A stretch of DNA of 64,000 bases from Manis javanica (Eukaryota > Chordata > Mammalia > Pholidota > Manidae). The position numbers and the translations under genes are program-made. Within the stretch, counting starts at the first letter, position 1; every line of letters begins with the position of its first letter. The stretch spans positions 36,894,001 to 36,958,000 of the forward strand of contig NC_133158.1 in assembly GCF_040802235.1 (NCBI RefSeq), given 5' to 3'. This document shows positions 45,523 through 57,991 of the stretch, in pieces. A model generated the notes under the pieces. The model was not told the origin of the DNA. It saw nothing but the letters and a program-made list of their open reading frames with translations, and did no database searches.

Positions 45523-48024
45523 TTTGTAAGTTCAAATTTGAAGCATTTGCTTGTTAGAAAGTCGAACAGTGTCGCTTTCCTGATGGACACAAACTGCGCC
45601 CCGGGGAGGCTGACAGTGGAAGCGCCCTGGTCATCCCCCTGCTGTGTTGCTCAGGGTCAAGCAATCCCGCCTCCCCAAGACTGGAAGGAGGGAACAGTTA
45701 AGTTTTATGAGTCCTCCGGGCGATGACGGGACACCCTTCAGCTAAAGTGGAAAAAGGAGGGGTGGGGAAATGAGGCTTCAAACTGGGATCTCTAACGATA
45801 TCCAACACGAGGTGGGCGGAAGGGTCTTGTCTGTAATTACAAACGTGCAGGACAGGAAGCACCCAGAGCCCGGAGCAAATACTGACGCAAAGCCTCGCTT
45901 GTTCATCTGATGCCCACCGCAGCTGCCTGGCTGCTGGCTCTGGGAAATGAAGGACTGTGTCCCTGAAATCCCAAGAGATTCCACTCAAGTCCCGGGTTGT
46001 TTGGGGCGCTCTGCTTTGAGAAACGCTGGTTTCAATGGTTACGGTAATAAAAACAAGAGCGGCTACGGAAGGTCTACTGTTTCTGAATCTAGCCAGCACT
46101 TTGCTCGGCACCTTCTCACTCAGTCCTCACACCAGCCCTATGAAGCATTTTTCTTTCCATTTTGCATTTGAGGAAAATAAGTTTTTGAGAAGGTCATTTT
46201 GTCCACGGTCACACCACTAGCTAAGTAGAAAAGCTGGGGGCTGGAGCCTAGATTTTGTACCCAGTGCATCTAGAAGATGTATCATGACACTCCCAGAAGG
46301 CCTGCCTGGTCCAGGGAAATGTGGCAGCTTCTGGTTTGTTCCAGCAAGTGTGGCGGTTCTGTTACGAGGAAGTGCGGGAAGCAGAGACCTGGTGGCCCCC
46401 AGCCAGCATAGTCCCCCAGGAGGGTCTGCTCCAATTTTGCAGCAAGGGAAAGAATGCAGAGATTATGGCCTCCACCAGGAAGAAGGCTTAGCTTGCTGAA
46501 ATTCAGATTCCTAGACATGCTCAGAGAGGCAGCTTTCAGATGGAGAAATGCTACCCCACGCTGGCCACACCAAGGTGCACCCATGTGCCACATACCGCGG
46601 TGGCACCAGGGCACAGCTACAGAGAGACAGGGTCCCTGCCCTCCTAGCATCCAGCCTGCTAGGGGACAACCACGCTGGTCTAAGTGGTCCCCCCTTAAGG
46701 AGTCAGCAACAGGTTTCCATCTGGACCTGCCTCTGCTGCCTGGTGGAGCAGCTGGAACCTGGGCACCCGGGCTAGCGGTCACCACAGACCCAGCAAAGAA
46801 GTTCTGCAGCAAAGGAGAGCTGTCTCAAGCCAGGCTGTCCCCCTCTGGGAAAATGTACTGACCACTCCTATTTACAAAAAAGCGCCGTGCAATGTGGAAG
46901 CCTTGAGAAGTTGTTGAAGAACAGCTACCAAATGCATTCTTTGAATCCACTGTGCTTCCAGAAGTATAGATAGTAAGTAAAATGGATGCAGTTTCCCATG
47001 TGCTGTTTAAATGTCATCTCTGAAATACATTTTGGGAGTAGCTGCTTTCTGATTATGCTCAACTGTGGGCTAAAGAGGTGGCTCCATGCTTTCCCTCCAG
47101 TGTTGGGGAAGGTACTGCCAAGGCTGGATCCAAGAGGCAGCAGGCAGCCGAGGCGATGTGCCTCCTGTCCTCCACGCAGGGCCCCAGCTGCTGCTGGTCT
47201 AGGCCAGTTGTGTTTAGCCAGGGCCAACCTGCAGAGGTGTGTGTGCTGAGAGCCAGTCAAGGGCAGTCCAGTCCAGGACACTTACCAACCCCAGGGAGGG
47301 CTGGGGTAGACCTCCACTTCTCTGTCCCTGACGGGCACCTGACCCGGGGTGGCATTCCTCCTCTCACTGCGGTGGGGCCTGAGTGCCAGAGCCGCTAGGA
47401 AACTGTAGCCCACCGCTAGCTCCACTTTGCACAACGCTGCCACAGTAGAAGGGTATATTCTGCATGTGAATGGACAGTGTTAAGACTGAGGCCAGAACAG
47501 AGCACAGAGAGACATCTACCCTTAACCTCACAATTTTGAGACTGTGCTCAGAGACCACGACCAGAGTCCTGGGTCGGCCTGGTATTGGTCATTTAGCTAC
47601 AACCAGCTTTTCCAGCCTCAGTAGCAGAGTGTGTGGCCCAGGCCATCTGGCCGTGCTCTGTGCCTTTGCTCAGCTGTTTCCATGGCCTTACCATGGGACT
47701 GCTTCATCCTCATTCTTGGAGGCCCAGGTAATGTTCGGTAACGTGCCCAGCACTGCGAGGCCCCTCCTTCCCCTGCACTCCTGTGGCACCCTCCCTGTGC
47801 ACTTGTGCCATGGTCACACTCAGCCTTGTAGTGTCTTGTCCATCTTCACCAACTGGAGGTCCCTGAGGGTGGACCGTACACACTGAGCACCCAGCACACA
47901 CTGCTTTTTTCACATGGGCCACTATGCATGCAACACACGTCCTGGGTGCGGGTGGAAGCTGTGGGCTCTCTGTTCCTAAAGCCTCCTTTGCAGACAAAAC
48001 AGAGGCCGCAGAGCAGTGCTGACC
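45523..48024 (-). other. Possible KBTBD12 3' UTR and flank
   Basis: The sequence just downstream of the stop codon on the minus strand would begin the 3' UTR. A MIR/L2-like fragment is at 46090-46260 ('CCAGCCCTATGAAGCAT', 'GGTCACACCACTAGCTAAG'). Nothing else is recognised. Confidence 0.35.
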
Positions 48025-48206
48025 TCAGTGCTCACTGCCTTCTTCCACCAAATCTGAAGGCGGGGGGATGAGGTCTCGGGGATTCATCCTGGCCACCAGG
48101 CAGACATCATAGCTGTCATGCATGAGGACATTGACGGCTACAATGTTCCATTGGTTTTCCCATGGGTCTAGCTCCAAGATTTCTTTGGAGATGACCTCAT
48201 GGCGGT
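48025..48206 (-). CDS. KBTBD12: Last coding exon of a kelch-repeat protein, probably KBTBD12
   Basis: On the minus strand a good acceptor (polypyrimidine tract then TTTTTCAG at 48215-48207) opens an exon that runs to a TGA at 48027-48025, about 60 residues. It contains the end of a kelch blade ('EILELDPWENQWNIVAVN'), then 'DSYDVCLVARMNPRDLIPPP' and an acidic end. The Trp after a hydrophobic, charged block is the kelch signature. BTB-kelch proteins usually act as substrate adaptors for Cullin-3 ubiquitin ligases. The KBTBD12 name rests on recall of its C-terminus and on position upstream of SEC61A1 in the same orientation. Upstream exons are not found to 64000, so the last intron may exceed 15 kb. 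Confidence 0.72.
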
Positions 48207-49185
48207 CTGAAAAATAGCAAAGGAGGAACACAAAATATCATGGGGGTGTTAAATTCAGAAGTCATCATCACCATATTAAACAACTTCCTCTAAAAGGCAT
48301 TATGCCCCCCAAATGAATTGAAAAGCTGAATAAACATACTTTAAATGGAAGAAACAGTGTTCCTGACATTTATAAAACTAAGCAGGCCATGTTGCAACCC
48401 ACATTCTGAATTTATTCAAGACATACTGACAGAATGTACTATGTTTAAAGCCGAAAAGCAGTTCCAGGGCCATGTTAATGAGTTATTGATAATGTGAGCA
48501 AAGGATGAAGTTGTCCTTATTTCTACACCACAAGAGGAGGTACAGCTGGAGGCATGTGACTTCGGGTGAGTCGTTGACTTTCCTGAGTTTGTTTCCTTGC
48601 GTGCAGATAGGGTTGCTAATACACAGCCCTGAAACAGAGAGCGCACACTCTAAGTGGGTAATTTCAAGAGAGTTCAGTGAAGGGACTGTTGGAAAAGTGT
48701 GGGCAGGGTCTAGGAAGGCCACAGGGAATGGCACAGAACTCCAGGATAAAGAATAACAAGGGCCATAACCACCCCTTGACTTGAAAGGCAACAAGGGGAA
48801 GGAACGGGTACTGGAATTTGAGAGGGCAGCTGCCTGGCAGGAGTGGACTTGGGTAGTGGAAGACAGATGCAGCCACCCTCAACCACCCCACAGGGAGCCC
48901 TGAAACAGAGAGCGGTAGGGAGAATAAATTCCCAACTCTACACTCCTTTCACCTAACAATTTCTGCTCTTGCCTCCCCCTGGCTGAACCCAACCAGAAGC
49001 CAGAGTGGAAAGCAGCCCACGAATGCACCCTGTACAGGTCAGCTTCACAGGACACAGGGCATGATAGGAAAGGGACAGTGTAAGTTCAGAGGGGCAAAGG
49101 GAAGATTTCCAGCCTAGATGTCTATTTCACAACTTCATGTTGATTAGAGGAAAAAATGTGGGTAAAAGTGCCCCGTCCTGCCGTA
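48207..49185 (-). other. Presumed KBTBD12 intron, nothing recognised
   Basis: No further kelch exon is visible. Sequence is unremarkable. Confidence 0.4.
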
Positions 49186-49189
49186 AAAA

Positions 49190-50230
49190 GTCAATTTTTG
49201 AAAATGGTTCATGTGCTTGTAAAGGATGTATATTTTGTAGTTGTTGGGTGCAGTGTTCCATTTATGTTCATTAAGTCGTGTTATTCAGCTCTTCTACATA
49301 TTTACTGATTTTTTTGTGGGTTTATTCTGCCAATTACTGAGAACCATGTTAAATTATCCCACTACAATTATGGATCATCTGTTTCTCTTTTTAGTTCTGT
49401 CAGTTTTCAGTGTGCACATTTTGAATGTTATTATTAAGTACATACAAATTTTATCATTTAAAATTTATCATTATGAATGATCCTCTTATTCTAGAATAAG
49501 TTCCACCAGAATTCTTTTGACTAATATTATAAAGAGTAAAGAGTATGATTTTAAAAACCATTTTGATAATCTTTGTCTTTTAATTGGAGCATTTAATCCA
49601 TTTACATTTAGTGCAATTAATGATCTATTTCAGTTTAAATCTACCATCTATTTGTAGATTGTCTGTCCTTGTCTCACTTGTTTTTTTCTTTTCTCCTTTA
49701 ATGCTGTCATTTGGATTGGCTGAATATTTTTATCATTCATTTTCTTTCCCTCCTCTGATCTAAGAATAATAAACCCTGTTTTTATTCATTTGTTGGTTAT
49801 CCTAGAAGAAACAAAACAAAACATGCATACTCAATTAATCAATATCTACAGATAACCAATACCTTGACCCTCCTCTTAGAGGGCCTCAGAATAGTTTAAT
49901 TATATTTACTTCCCTTCCAATTTATTAGCTACTGTTGATGTGCATTTTAATTCAATGTATTTTTTAAACTACTCAGTACATTGTTATTATTGTGTTATAC
50001 AGTAAATGCTCATTTGGAATTAATCCACATATTTACACTTAGATTGTTCTTTGCTCTTACTTGTATCTTAGACTTTTCATCTGAGATAATGTGCCTGAAG
50101 TATGTATTTTAGAGGATCTTGTAGCAGTTCCTTTTAGCTTTTGTTTGTCTGAAAATGTCTTTTTTTCACCTGCATTTCCTGACAGAATTTTCACTCCCCA
50201 AACACCAAAAAATAGTAAAAGCATACAGTT
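49190..50230 (-). repeat. Old L1 ORF2 fragment
   Basis: Reversed L1 ORF2: 'TTTAATTGGAGCATTTAATC', 'CATTTACATTTAGTGCAATT' and the earlier 'TTGGGTGCAGTGTTCCATTT'. These are well-known L1 phrases. A MIR/L2-like scrap follows at 50255-50350. Confidence 0.75.
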
Positions 50231-50349
50231 CATTGTATGCTTACTGTGTACTGGCTGCTTTTGAAGCACTCTATTAAATCATCCTCATAATAAATAACCT
50301 TGTGGAGCACGTACTATTCTTATCCCTATTTTACAGATTAGGAAAAACT

Positions 50350-53300
50350 TAGGCCACCATGGTTAAAAACATGGCAGATGTCCAGTTTAACTGTTCCGTC
50401 TTCCTGCTTGTTTCTCTAACTAAGGTGAAATAGCCTTTTCTGTCTCATTTATTGCCTTGATCTTGGAGTGTGTCTTTTATCATTGCCACATCCAGGTTGT
50501 TGTTTTCTGTTAGGTGGATGAAGGCTTCTAATGTCCTTACTGAAATTAATGCAGTCTGGCACCCTTTAAAACTTAAGGGCAGACAGAGTTTTCTTCATCA
50601 GCTTTTCTTCCTTTTGCTCATTTCAGCATTTATTGGGGAGACTTATTTTTTGAAAACCATGTATGCATATTACCATCTTTCCTGGAAATCTCTTACAGAG
50701 AATGAAAATTATTGTATTAACTGGGAAGTAAAGAAGATATGCAGTGCATTTTCTTCACTACAAAAGCTCTGAGAGTTTCCTGGACTACAGAGCTGCTGTG
50801 TGACTGGAGATCTGGGCTCTCGAGAAGAACACAGAACAGTCAAAGCTCCTACCCAGAATCCCCTGATGGCCTCAGGGAGCCACCCTGGGTGCTGGCTTCA
50901 GTTTCTACCCTTACAGAGCTCATAAAATGAGGGAACAAGGGTTGGCATTTATATTTACTTACTTATGTGAATTTGGATTCTTGAAATATTAACACACTTA
51001 ATAAGGAGAAAGCCCTTTTCAACTGAATCATTTTCCAGAATTAGACACACTTAATGCAACAGCATCTTAATTATTAAAGGAATTAGGAAGGTCTCCCTGC
51101 ATCCCACCCCCTCCACCAGTAAGCAAGTCAAAACATTATTTTACATGAAGTAAATAAATTATTCACATGATTTTTTTGAGTTAAATAATGAAATGTCAAC
51201 AAAATTCCATATGTGCTATAGACTGTCTTGGGTTGGGCCCCCAAGTGTTTTTTTAGGGGGTGCTCTCTGTTGTTGGAGGTATGTCAGTGGAAACATTTGA
51301 AAAGCACACATTAGTCTAAATTTCATCCTTGAATTCACTGAGGTTATCATAAAACTGACAACTAAGGGTTTTTTTAGTCCTTTGTAGAATTTTTTTTAAA
51401 TCTCCTCTTCAATGAATTGCTAACTTGCCATTTCATTCATTACAGGAATATTATTGAGTACATTTCCCATTGCCCTATATGAAGCTATAAGAGAGGCTTC
51501 TTCCATGCTTAAAAGATGTGCATCTTCTAAGCAGTAGTTCCTTCTTCCTTATGGACACTGCAAATCTATAACAGGGCTTGCTTTCCTTTTTGCTTTGGCC
51601 CCTAGCAAGATCAGAGATAAAAAATAAATCAGAGATCATATGTACATATATATGTATCATATACAACTACCACATTGTAGATGCCCAGCGTGTGGGGACT
51701 TTAGGGACATTGGCGTACCAACCTAACCCATGTTGTGCTTGATTTTATTTTTCTATCTTTATTTTCCCTTCATCCCATTTCCTGATTTATTTTAATATCT
51801 ATCTTATTGTGTTGTATGCATCTCTATAAGCTATATCAAATTTCAGTCTCCCTGACACTTTTCTGATCCCTTAATTTTTGGTCCAAAGAGATGCTGGGGA
51901 GTTGCCTTAGCAAAAAATGAATAACAGTCTTATGATACATACACACATTGTAACACTATACAGCTGTAAACATGAACAAGACCCCAATTACCTGATATGG
52001 AATGATTTCTGGGAGAGATTGTTAAGCGAAAAAGTTAAAATGCCTAGTTTTAAAGGACTTCCTCACACATTGCCTATCAGTTGTAAGGGGAAAACACAAC
52101 TATATATAGTGGTAAAACTAGACAATCTCTTGACCAGGTGAATAAAATTAACATAGCCTCTGAGGCCTGATTTGCCTCTAGATGTGATACCGTGAGAAGG
52201 ACGTAGCAGTTATGTGATAGTCTGGCCAGGGCTATTACATGACCTGAATTCAATCACAGGGAAACACAAATCAGATAGCCCTCAAATGAGGAAGATTTTA
52301 TTAAAAAGGGGAAAGATTGTATTATTTTAACATGTCAATGTTATAGAAGGCTAAAAGCCATATGGAGAAATATTCCAGAATTAAGGAGACCATGAAGACA
52401 TGTCAACAGGACACAATAGCTGACCCTAGACTGGTACAGAGAGGAAAAAAACCTGCTATAATGGGCTTTATTAGATCAATTGAGAAAATTAGAATGCTAA
52501 GAGTGGAATAAATAAAACTATGAAATCAATGCTAAAATTTCTCAAATTGTTAGTCATACTGTGGTTATGTAAGAGCAAATTCTTATTCTATAATCTCAAG
52601 TATTTAGGGGTGAAGACCATGAAGCATGCAACTCACGTATGGTCAGAACACAATCATATCTGTTTGTGTAAGAATGTATATACAGACATAACCAGATGTA
52701 CAGATTAAGTGATTGTGCGAATTTTAAATAAAATAGGGAAAATGTTAACAATCGTGAATCTGTTAACAATTCAACAAGTGAACAACTATTCACTTAGCAA
52801 TAAGTACGTGAATAGTTAACAATTGTGTATTCATATACCTTTTAATTTGGCAACTTTTCTTTAAGTTTGAAATTATTTCCAAATAAATTCTTAAGAAGAA
52901 CAGAGTTCTGTAAATTCTTTTCTCTCATGGCCATTGTGATGTCAATGTTGCAAACAGCAATAACCAATCTCAGGCCTTTTCTGCTGCCTGAAGTCCAGCC
53001 AATAGCAGATTTTTTCAGCCTTTCCTAGCTTGCTAGTGCCTGGAGAGAAAATTGTCTTTCAGGCTTACAAATCACTGTCAATCTTTAAAATTTGCAAAGA
53101 TTCATAAAACCTGTGTAGATCTATATGTCAGCTCAGCACAGCACAGAGAATGAGTTCCTCCTCTCAGATCTATTCTACAAAAAGGAATTCAAAGCCAGTG
53201 ATCACGTGGTAAGAAGACGCTGGTGTTAGATGAGACAATCCCGGTCGGCTAAAAGCTGAATCTGTTCAGATGTATGTTCTTAGTTAAAAGTAACAAATTT

Positions 53301-54150
53301 GTTTAGAGGTGGGTGGTTAGGATGGTGTAGGAGAAACTGTTAGCAATGTCACCGACACATCGGCTGTCAGCTACATCCCCTCCTGCGATCACTGCCCCAG
53401 AACATACTGACTACATCCGCCTGCTCACCTCTGCCTGAGGAGTGCCTCTCAGCTCACGTGGGGCACATCAGGAACAAAGAAATCAGTGTGAGGATAAATA
53501 CCTCTGACCCCTCATTCACTGGGAGGGAGCAATTCTGAGGCGTATTCCACACTGTCCCCCTGAGTTTTCCAATGTGACTGAGCCCTGGTGCCCCACAGTG
53601 GTCCCCTGCCAGGGAGCGCTCTTTCCTTTTCTCTCTCTCCTCTCCTGGTGCTTCCCAGAATGATTTTTACCCAAATCCTTGTTTCCATGTCTGCTTCTGG
53701 GGAAGCCCAACCTAAGACAGATGATTGCTTTTTAAAAATTAGAATGAAGCCAACTAGTGTGGAGGGAAAAGAACAGGTTCCGTGGTGTGGAACGGGGGAT
53801 CAGTCCCTTAGTGGTCAGCTCTCCCTCTGTGGCAGGAGGTCCTACCAGCTGGAGGGTGTTGCCTTCCTGATGGCCCAGGCATGTACCAACCCCACAGTCC
53901 ACTGCTCTGGTGTGAGAACAGGGCTGGACGAGCAGCCGGCAGGGCAGGGGAACATGATGGCCGTGGAGCCACCCTGCCCTGGTCATGGGGGGTCCCTGAG
54001 AAGAGCACGGATGGAAGAGAAGCAGCAGGCTCAGCATGAGGAGCAGTAGAAACACACACCTGTGGGCTCCTCTCAGTAAGAGTTTTGGAACCTTTCAGTT
54101 TCCTCCTTTGCTTTGTGGCCAGGAAGTTTAACTAAATTCTGGAAGTTTTT
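50350..54150. other. Intronic or intergenic DNA, mostly unclassified
   Basis: AT-rich to 53000, with weak old L1-like sequence at 51900-52150 and 52480-52890 ('GAAATTATTTCCAAATAAA'). From 53100 on it is more balanced. No exon is supported on either strand. Confidence 0.35.
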
Positions 54151-54161
54151 TCCAGGTTAGG

Positions 54162-54584
54162 TGTCTTGCTAATGGGTTTCAGCCCTGGGCAAGTTCACTG
54201 TGGATTCAGTGTGACCAAAGAAATGACAGCAGAACGTTCTTGGGGTGAAAGGGTTATACCCAACTGTATTTCCATGGTGGCAGGTCAATCACTAGAATCT
54301 TGTAATCCCGTCCACTCAGAGCGAGTCTGCACGCAGCAAGCTGGTATCTGCCTCTGGGGCTCTCTGCCCCTGCAGCTGTCTCAGTCTCTGTCTTTGGCAC
54401 TGCCACTGCTCCAATCTCATCTCTGCTCTCCTGCAGCCTTGCAGCTGTGCCACCGCATCACCCAGAGCACTGGGCAGAGCTCTTTATATAGAGTCATTAA
54501 CAATGCATTGCCCACATGTGTGTAGTGCTAGCCAACCAGGGCCGGGTGAGAATACTGGCCACAGGAACATTCACTTTATCCACA
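54162..54584 (-). mobile_element. Solo LTR, family X copy 2
   Basis: Minus-strand copy of the LTR at 35555: it starts TGTGGATAAAGTG at 54584, has TATATAAAGAGCTCTGCCC, and its 3' end is near 54162 after 'GGGGCTGAAACCCATTAGC'. Flanks TTAGG and GTAGG share four of five bases, a possible target duplication. It faces copy 3, only about 100 bp away. Confidence 0.7.
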
Positions 54585-54687
54585 GTAGGTTTTCTGATAA
54601 AATTACCCCCTCTACTCACTACTAAACATGGTTTTAGTTTACTGCATCTATGCTTATTCTACAAATTGCCTCATAAATATATGGTAT

Positions 54688-55026
54688 TGTGAGGGGAAAT
54701 GGAAGTTCCTATGGCCAGGGTCCTCACCTGACCCTGAACTACTTGATGATGTAACTGGCCTGCTGCTAGGCTACTGCCTCCACACCATGGGCAGTGAACT
54801 ATTATTGACTGAGTCACTATATAAAGAGCTCTGCCCAGTGCTCTGGGCAGAGGCAGAGACAAAGCAGGGCTGCGGATCTGCAGACTGCTGGAGGTAGACA
54901 TGATCCTAGTGCTCGACCTACTGCAGGGAGAACAAAGCCAGGTAATAAACTCTTTCATCCCAGGAATGTTCCATTGTCATTCCTCGGTCTCACCGAATCC
55001 ATAGTGAACTTGCCCTGGGGCTGACA
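54688..55026 (+). mobile_element. Solo LTR, family X copy 3, with 5-bp target duplication
   Basis: Plus-strand LTR from TGTGAGGGG to ...GGGGCTGACA, 339 bp, with TATATAAAGAGCTCTGCCC (54821) and AATAAA (54944). Exact GGTAT repeats flank it (54683-54687 and 55027-55031), giving firm ends. No internal viral sequence lies beside it. Confidence 0.8.
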
Positions 55027-55219
55027 GGTATATGTAAGGCTAAACAAAAGTAGCAACTCTCCTTCAGGATATCACAATTTCAGTTCAGTTTCTCCAGGGA
55101 GAACCAACAAGATCAAGGGGATAACAGACAAATTCAATCTGACTATATTTATCTTTGTAGTCAATAGTCCTATGAACTAAGTAAGAAGTTGATAGTATAG
55201 TTAGTGGCCACCAAAGCTT

Positions 55220-56200
55220 TGTTGTTTTCTCAACTTTTATTTTGAGAAATTTGAAACAGGCAAGTTGAAAGAACACCACAATGAATATCTAGAGACTCTA
55301 CATCTTGATTCAATAATAGTTAATCTTTTCCCATATTGTTACTTCCCCCCATGTATACATGGACACACACACACACACACAACACACACACACACATTTT
55401 TCTCCTGAAACCCTTAAAAAAGTTGCAGACATGATACTTCATCCCTAAATACTCAGCATGCTTCTTCTAAGAACAAAGATATTTCTTCACATAATTATTT
55501 ATCATATCTAAGAGAAAACATTAATTCCATAACATTAAATAATACCCTGTCCACATTCTAATTTCCCCAGTTGTCCCCAAAATGTCTTCCATAGCTGTTC
55601 TTTTCAACCAGAAGCCAGTAAATGTTCACACATTCTATTTTGTTTTCCTGTCTCTTGGGTTTCTCTTCATTTAGGAGGGCCCCCATCGTTTTCTCCTATA
55701 ACATTAACTCTTTTAAGAGTCTGAGCCAGTTTTCTTGTTGAGTGTCCCATATTCTCAATTTGTCTATTTCCTCATAGGTTCATTTAACTTGTTCCTCTCC
55801 TGTGTAGTCCTCATAAAATGGAAATCTAGAAGCTTGACTAGATACAAGTTAAGCATTTTGGTGGAGGTTGGGGGAGCACGAATCCCTCCTGTAGTATCAC
55901 ACAGGAAGAAAATACTATACAACTACCTCATTACTGATAGTTATTTGGTTACAATGGTGGCCATCCAATTCTGCCACTGTAAAAGTAGATCTTTTTCCTC
56001 ATTGTAATTAGTATTAGTATTGTGATCAGTATTGGGTAATGCTTTGGTGTCATGTTAGTCTCCTGTTCTTCATACCCTTTTGATTAGTACTTTTAGCATC
56101 ATTGATAACTGTGCCTGAACCAATTATTATATTAGGAGTGGCAAAATGATGACTCTATCTAGCCTATCATTCCTTCTACCTTTATTAATTGGATTTTATT
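55220..56200 (-). repeat. Old L1 3' region with a (CA)n run
   Basis: Reversed L1M phrases: 'GAGAAATTTGAAACAGGCAAG', 'GTTGCAGACATGATACTTCA' and 'TCTAATTTCCCCAGTTGTCC'. A CA microsatellite is at about 55361-55396. Confidence 0.65.
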
Positions 56201-56598
56201 TAATTATAGTCAATTTTAACTTTTGATGTTTAAATTATTCCAGATTTGACCAGTAGCTGCTCTTTTAGGCCAGCTTCTCTGTCTTTTAATAGGACTCTTT
56301 GAGTCTGACAGCTCACTTGCTTTCTGGCATAATGAATTATCATAAGCTCACTTTGCAGTTCCATGCTCCAACCTGAAATCTGCTATTTTCCTAAGGAGCA
56401 TGACTACATTCTAAGAAGCTGGCTCAAACCATTATCCCACTAATGTAGCAGCTTCCTATTTTGCCCTTATTTAGCTCCTTCAAGGCTGGGACTGCATACA
56501 TATTCATATCTGAACCTCTGGAGCTTAACATAGGCTTAATACCTATCAGGCATTTGATAGAGGTTTGTTGAATGAATGAACAACAGACATTAGCCAGG
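56201..56598. other. Unclassified AT-rich DNA
   Basis: Nothing recognised. Confidence 0.35.
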
Positions 56599-56704
56599 GC
56601 AGTGGTTCTCAACCCTGACTGCATATTAGAATGATCTGAAGAGCTTTTAAAAAATACTGATGCCCAGGCCCCATACCCAAATGCTCCGACTTAATTGGTC
56701 TGGC
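56599..56704 (+). repeat. MER5-like hAT DNA transposon fragment
   Basis: Starts CAGTGGTTCTCAACCCTGAC, the terminal inverted repeat of MER5 elements, then 'CATATTAGAATGATCTGAAG' and 'GCCCAGGCCCCATACCC'. The other end is missing or merged with the MIR that follows. Confidence 0.75.
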
Positions 56705-56707
56705 ATG

Positions 56708-56945
56708 CAAAGGCAGTTTAGCCTACTGGTTGAAAAATTACAGACTTTGAGGCCAGACTATCTGGGTTTGAATCCCAGATTCAACATTCATCCTCTATGT
56801 TGTGACTGCTTTAGGTGGCTTCAGCTTCTGCAGTAATCTGTAAGAGAAATGACAGTATCTACCTCAGGCTGGTGTGAGAATCAAATAAACCAATATATGC
56901 AAAGTACTTACAGCAGCCCTCAGCAGGCACCTGTTAGCTGCCCAT
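56708..56945 (+). repeat. MIR, nearly full length
   Basis: The tRNA-like head ('CAGTTTAGCCTACTGGTTGA', 'GGGTTTGAATCCCAG'), core and tail ('CTCAGGCTGGTGTGAGAATC', 'GCAAAGTACTTACAGCAG') are all in order. Confidence 0.85.
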
Positions 56946-57977
56946 TTTATCCCACACTTGTAAGGGACACGATTAATTTTTGAAATGATTTCCCAATGCA
57001 TGATGTCTTTTTGATAATTCAGGCTGTCCTCTGCAGCCTTCCCAGCATTAGTAGCAGGTCACAGGCTGGACTGCAAAGGACAGAGGGTTGGTTTGAGGGA
57101 GTTCTTGCTGGACATATGAGGGAGGCAGTGGGCTTCTGCAGTCATGGGTGGAGGAGGGATGGAAGTTATCCCTGGGACACTGGAACTTATCTAAGGAAGA
57201 TGGTGAAATGTGTCAGATGGGTTGAAGGGGACTGAAAGCACAGGGACTTCGGAGTGGACTCCATTAGGGGACCCTGCCAGAGCCCTGGCCCACTTTGGGA
57301 GCTGGTATAGAGCTGAAATGAAGATACACCAGGCTCCCTCAGCCTACTCACCCAGGTCCTGTGTTACCTTGGAAGGGAGGGAAGAGTAGCAACAGATCAT
57401 AAATAAGTGTGTGTGCCAACTGGCTGCTGCAGAGGGTAGGGGGTGAGGGGACCCTGTACCAGAGAGCTAGGGGGAAAGAGATTAAAAACAGAGGCTGGAA
57501 GGAAGATGCAGGTGACTCTCAAAGAGCTAGTAGCTGCAACAAGAGCCAAAGTGGGGGCTTTGTCAGTGGGGAGCCTGCTGAGCCCTCTGGGAGCAACCCC
57601 TCTCTAAGGGATGTACATGTATCCTGGGGGCACAAAGGAGCCAGAACACTCGGGAGGGGGGCTTTGGTATTTAGTCCATCATGATTATCACCAAGAGGCC
57701 TGCTGTCCAAGTCCACCAGTCCCTTGTAAGGCGGGGCTTGCATATATCAGGCATGGGCACAAGAATCTGGCAAGGCCAGAGTGTTGTCATCTCTTGGAAG
57801 CTCTTAGGAGCAGGGAATAGGTTCCTGCCACTAGGTGTCATATGCTACCAGTCTTCTCCATTTGTCCCTGGAAGCCTAAGTTTCTGTCCCTGGAATGAGC
57901 CATTCCTTCCTCTTCCACTCAGACCCCACCTGCATATTCTATCCCTTAGGGCAATTCAGCTTAATTCTCATTAGTGT
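56946..57977. other. Unclassified DNA, no gene
   Basis: Balanced composition, several short frames, nothing conserved. Confidence 0.35.
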
Positions 57978-57991
57978 AAAACTCAAAAGCT
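57978..57991 (+). repeat. Target-site duplication, left copy (AAAACTCAAAAGCT)
   Basis: Exact 14-bp match to 60872-60885. The nick site on the other strand reads TTTT/A, the L1 endonuclease preference. Confidence 0.95.
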
